Below, piece after piece: positions 62,628-64,000 of a DNA stretch of 64,000 nucleotides (position 1 is the stretch's first letter; each line of letters starts with the position of its first letter). The position numbers and the translations under genes are program-made. The notes beneath the pieces were generated by a model. It saw only the letters and a list, made by a program, of their open reading frames with translations, was not told where the DNA came from and ran no database searches. The DNA comes from Stappia sp. BW2 (GTDB lineage Bacteria; Pseudomonadota; Alphaproteobacteria; Rhizobiales; Stappiaceae): assembly GCF_008107695.1 (NCBI RefSeq), contig NZ_VIRG01000070.1, positions 1,736,001 through 1,800,000 of the forward strand, in the 5' to 3' direction.

Positions 62628-63518
62628 TTAATCGGTAAGCTGCTCGGCCCGCATGCTGCGCAGCCAGCTCATGAAGGCCTTGAGCGGCGGACGTTTGACG
62701 CCCGGGCGGGTCACCAGATGGTACCCGGTTCCGGGATAAACGCCGTCTTCGAACAAGACCCTGAGGTTGCCCGCCTCGATCTCCGGTTCGACAAAGGTCT
62801 TGGCGGTGGCCGAAATGCCGTCGCCGCGCCGCAACCCTTCCAGCACCATGTAGCCCGGCAAGTGCGTGATGTTCAGCTTGCCCTTGGGAACGACACCCTG
62901 GCGCTCCAGCCAGATGGTCAGTTCATTGGTGCCATATTCCTGAAGCCACGGAAATTCCAGAAGATCTTCGGGGCTTTCGATCTTCTTGTCGCCGATCAGG
63001 CAATTCGCCCCGATAATCGCAAAATTCGTCGGGATGAACAGTTCCGACTCAAAGCCCGTCCAGTTGCCCCTGCCGAAGCGAATGGCAAGATCAACACCAC
63101 CGGGTTTGAGTTCCACCACTTCAGCCGTCGGATTGAGCATCAGTTCAACGTCCGGATTCTTGTGCCTGAAGTCGCTAATTCTCGGCATGAGCCAGCTTAC
63201 GGCGAAGGATGGCGTCATGGTGATATTGAGCGGTCGAACCAGATCTTCCCGTGTCAATTCATCGACGGTCGCGTGGATGATTTCGAAGCCTTCGCTCACG
63301 CCTTCGAACAGTTGCCTGCCTTCGGGCGTCAGCGCAATTCCCCTGCCCTCGCGGACGATCAGTTTCAATCCCAGAAACTGCTCCAGAGCCTTGACCTGCT
63401 GACTGACGGCAGCGTGCGTGACGTTCAACTCTCGCCCCGCAGCTGACAGGCTGCAGGTCTCGGCAACGGCAGTAAAGGTTCTCAGACTGTTGAGGGATGG
63501 AAGCGAGCGCCAGTCCAT
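62628..63518 (-). CDS. GcvA-type LysR-family regulator
   Basis: 296 residues from the ATG at 63518 with AAGGAAAAG upstream; the longer frame adds 34 residues, without support. The HTH is at about 10-65 (LRTFTAVAETCSLSAAGREL, VTHAAVSQQVKALEQFLG), with the GcvA-type effector domain (RPLNITMTPSFAVSWLMPRI, VDLAIRFGRGNW). Regulators of this group govern amino-acid or beta-lactamase-like genes. It converges on the PLP enzyme and is divergent from a 50-residue gene. Its target may be either neighbour; that is unproven. Confidence 0.88.
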   Translation of the reverse strand: MDWRSLPSLNSLRTFTAVAETCSLSAAGRELNVTHAAVSQQVKALEQFLGLKLIVREGRGIALTPEGRQLFEGVSEGFEIIHATVDELTREDLVRPLNITMTPSFAVSWLMPRISDFRHKNPDVELMLNPTAEVVELKPGGVDLAIRFGRGNWTGFESELFIPTNFAIIGANCLIGDKKIESPEDLLEFPWLQEYGTNELTIWLERQGVVPKGKLNITHLPGYMVLEGLRRGDGISATAKTFVEPEIEAGNLRVLFEDGVYPGTGYHLVTRPGVKRPPLKAFMSWLRSMRAEQLTD

Positions 63519-63618
63519 ATGTAACTTTTCCTTACATTTCAAAAATCTTCCTGACTGGCATGAATCGCCAGTACCGGTCACATTATTCTCACACAACGCA
63601 GCGAGAGGATGTAAGAAC

Positions 63619-63771
63619 ATGTTAGGTATTTACGCACATAGCTTCCTGGAAGCAACCCGCTTCACCAGCAACACCCGTCCCGATCCGCGCACCCAGCAGC
63701 ACCTGGATGCAAAGTCGAACAAGCGGGAACGCCATTTCCGTCTCTGGCAGCGCGGTCCTTACTGGATCTAA
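63619..63771 (+). CDS. Small basic protein of 50 residues
   Basis: MLGIYAHSFLEATRFTSNTR at the start, then a polar, basic middle (PDPRTQQHLDAKSNKRERHF) and an aromatic end (RLWQRGPYWI). GAGAGGATGTAAGAAC before the ATG gives a weak ribosome site. The open frame is longer upstream but the ATG at 63619 fits the start of a small product and lies 100 bases from the divergent LysR start, a normal promoter distance. No known domain is recognised; it faintly resembles short basic DUF1127-type proteins of Hyphomicrobiales. Confidence 0.5.
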   Translation: MLGIYAHSFLEATRFTSNTRPDPRTQQHLDAKSNKRERHFRLWQRGPYWI

Positions 63772-63823
63772 GCTGACAGCAGGCGGCAAATAGCCTAAAA
63801 CCATGATGAACCAATTCAGTCAA

Positions 63824-63847
63824 AAGGCCCGGCTCGTACCGGGCCTT
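63824..63847. terminator. Hairpin after the 50-residue gene
   Basis: AAGGCCCGG 63824-63832 pairs with CCGGGCCTT 63839-63847 around CTCGTA. It is 52 bases past the stop; the T-run is only TT. Confidence 0.65.
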
Positions 63848-63869
63848 CGCATGCGAAGGGAGCGTCGTC

Positions 63870-64000
63870 ATGGCAAAGGTTGCATTCATCGGTCTGGGCG
63901 TCATGGGATATCCGATGGCGGGACACCTGAAAACCAAGGGCGGCCATGACGTCACGGTCTACAACCGGACCACCGCAAAGGCCGAGAAATGGGCCTCGGA
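63870..64000 (+). CDS. Beta-hydroxyacid dehydrogenase (HIBADH/tartronate semialdehyde reductase family), partial
   Basis: Only the first 43 residues are inside the window. They begin MAKVAFIGLGVMGYPMAGHL, the Rossmann fold signature GxGxMGxxMxxxL of 3-hydroxyisobutyrate dehydrogenase and tartronate semialdehyde reductase, followed by the NRT segment that sets NADP preference. GAAGGGAG precedes the ATG. The C-terminus, with the catalytic Lys, lies past the window edge, so the member and its substrate cannot be told. Confidence 0.85.
   Translation, partial: MAKVAFIGLGVMGYPMAGHLKTKGGHDVTVYNRTTAKAEKWAS

Overview
The window looks like chromosomal DNA of a marine or rhizosphere alphaproteobacterium of the Hyphomicrobiales, probably near Roseibium/Labrenzia (Stappiaceae). 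This is inferred from protein flavour (pyrrolysine-free MttB-like methyltransferase, rhizobial rkp-type capsule genes, TamAB, FdhD/MobA/MobB/MoeA operon), GC-rich coding sequence and mixed ATG/GTG/TTG starts. No rRNA, tRNA, insertion sequence, prophage or CRISPR array was seen.

Layout. 49-1587: MttB-family methyltransferase. 1957-17449: a capsule/lipid locus. A 2536-residue reducing polyketide/fatty-acid synthase (RkpA-like) and an alpha-oxoamine synthase (RkpG-like) run rightwards. They converge on a leftward operon of KpsD/Wza-like exporter, two tandem KpsS-like proteins, a KpsC-like protein with one recognisable transferase module, and an RkpH-like reductase. The synthase, oxoamine synthase and reductase could together make a sphingoid-like lipid for a Kdo-linked capsule. 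17686-28955: AGE-family epimerase, folD, tamA-tamB, a small XRE regulator and gabD.

28997-35492 (leftward): a CHASE2-EAL c-di-GMP phosphodiesterase with a degenerate GGDEF domain, two tandem secreted FecR proteins with long Asn/Gly/Ser repeat tails, and a glycerophosphodiester phosphodiesterase. 35914-42102: yceI-cytochrome b561-yceI, class I fumarase, an L,D-transpeptidase, and a TetR regulator divergent from an uncatalogued 57-residue membrane protein coupled to a DUF1348 protein, with three operator-like sites between. 42218-49202: DnaB-C-like ATPase, DUF971 protein, photolyase, moaA, Bcr/CflA exporter and Mrp. 49576-51345: an SDR, a broken GNAT remnant joined to its 3' end, and a BLUF photoreceptor. 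51769-55089: fdhD-mobA-mobB-moeA, each pair overlapping by ATGA, for bis-MGD cofactor synthesis and insertion.

55126-64000: a Tat-exported metallo-beta-lactamase-fold hydrolase, LysR regulator, glutathione transferase, small hypothetical gene, a basic amino-acid ABC importer (binding protein and two permeases, no ATPase), a trans-sulfuration PLP enzyme convergent with a GcvA-like LysR regulator, a 50-residue ORF, and the start of a beta-hydroxyacid dehydrogenase cut by the window edge. Many operons end in clear hairpins, several shared by convergent genes. All family assignments come from reading motifs by eye; no database search was run.
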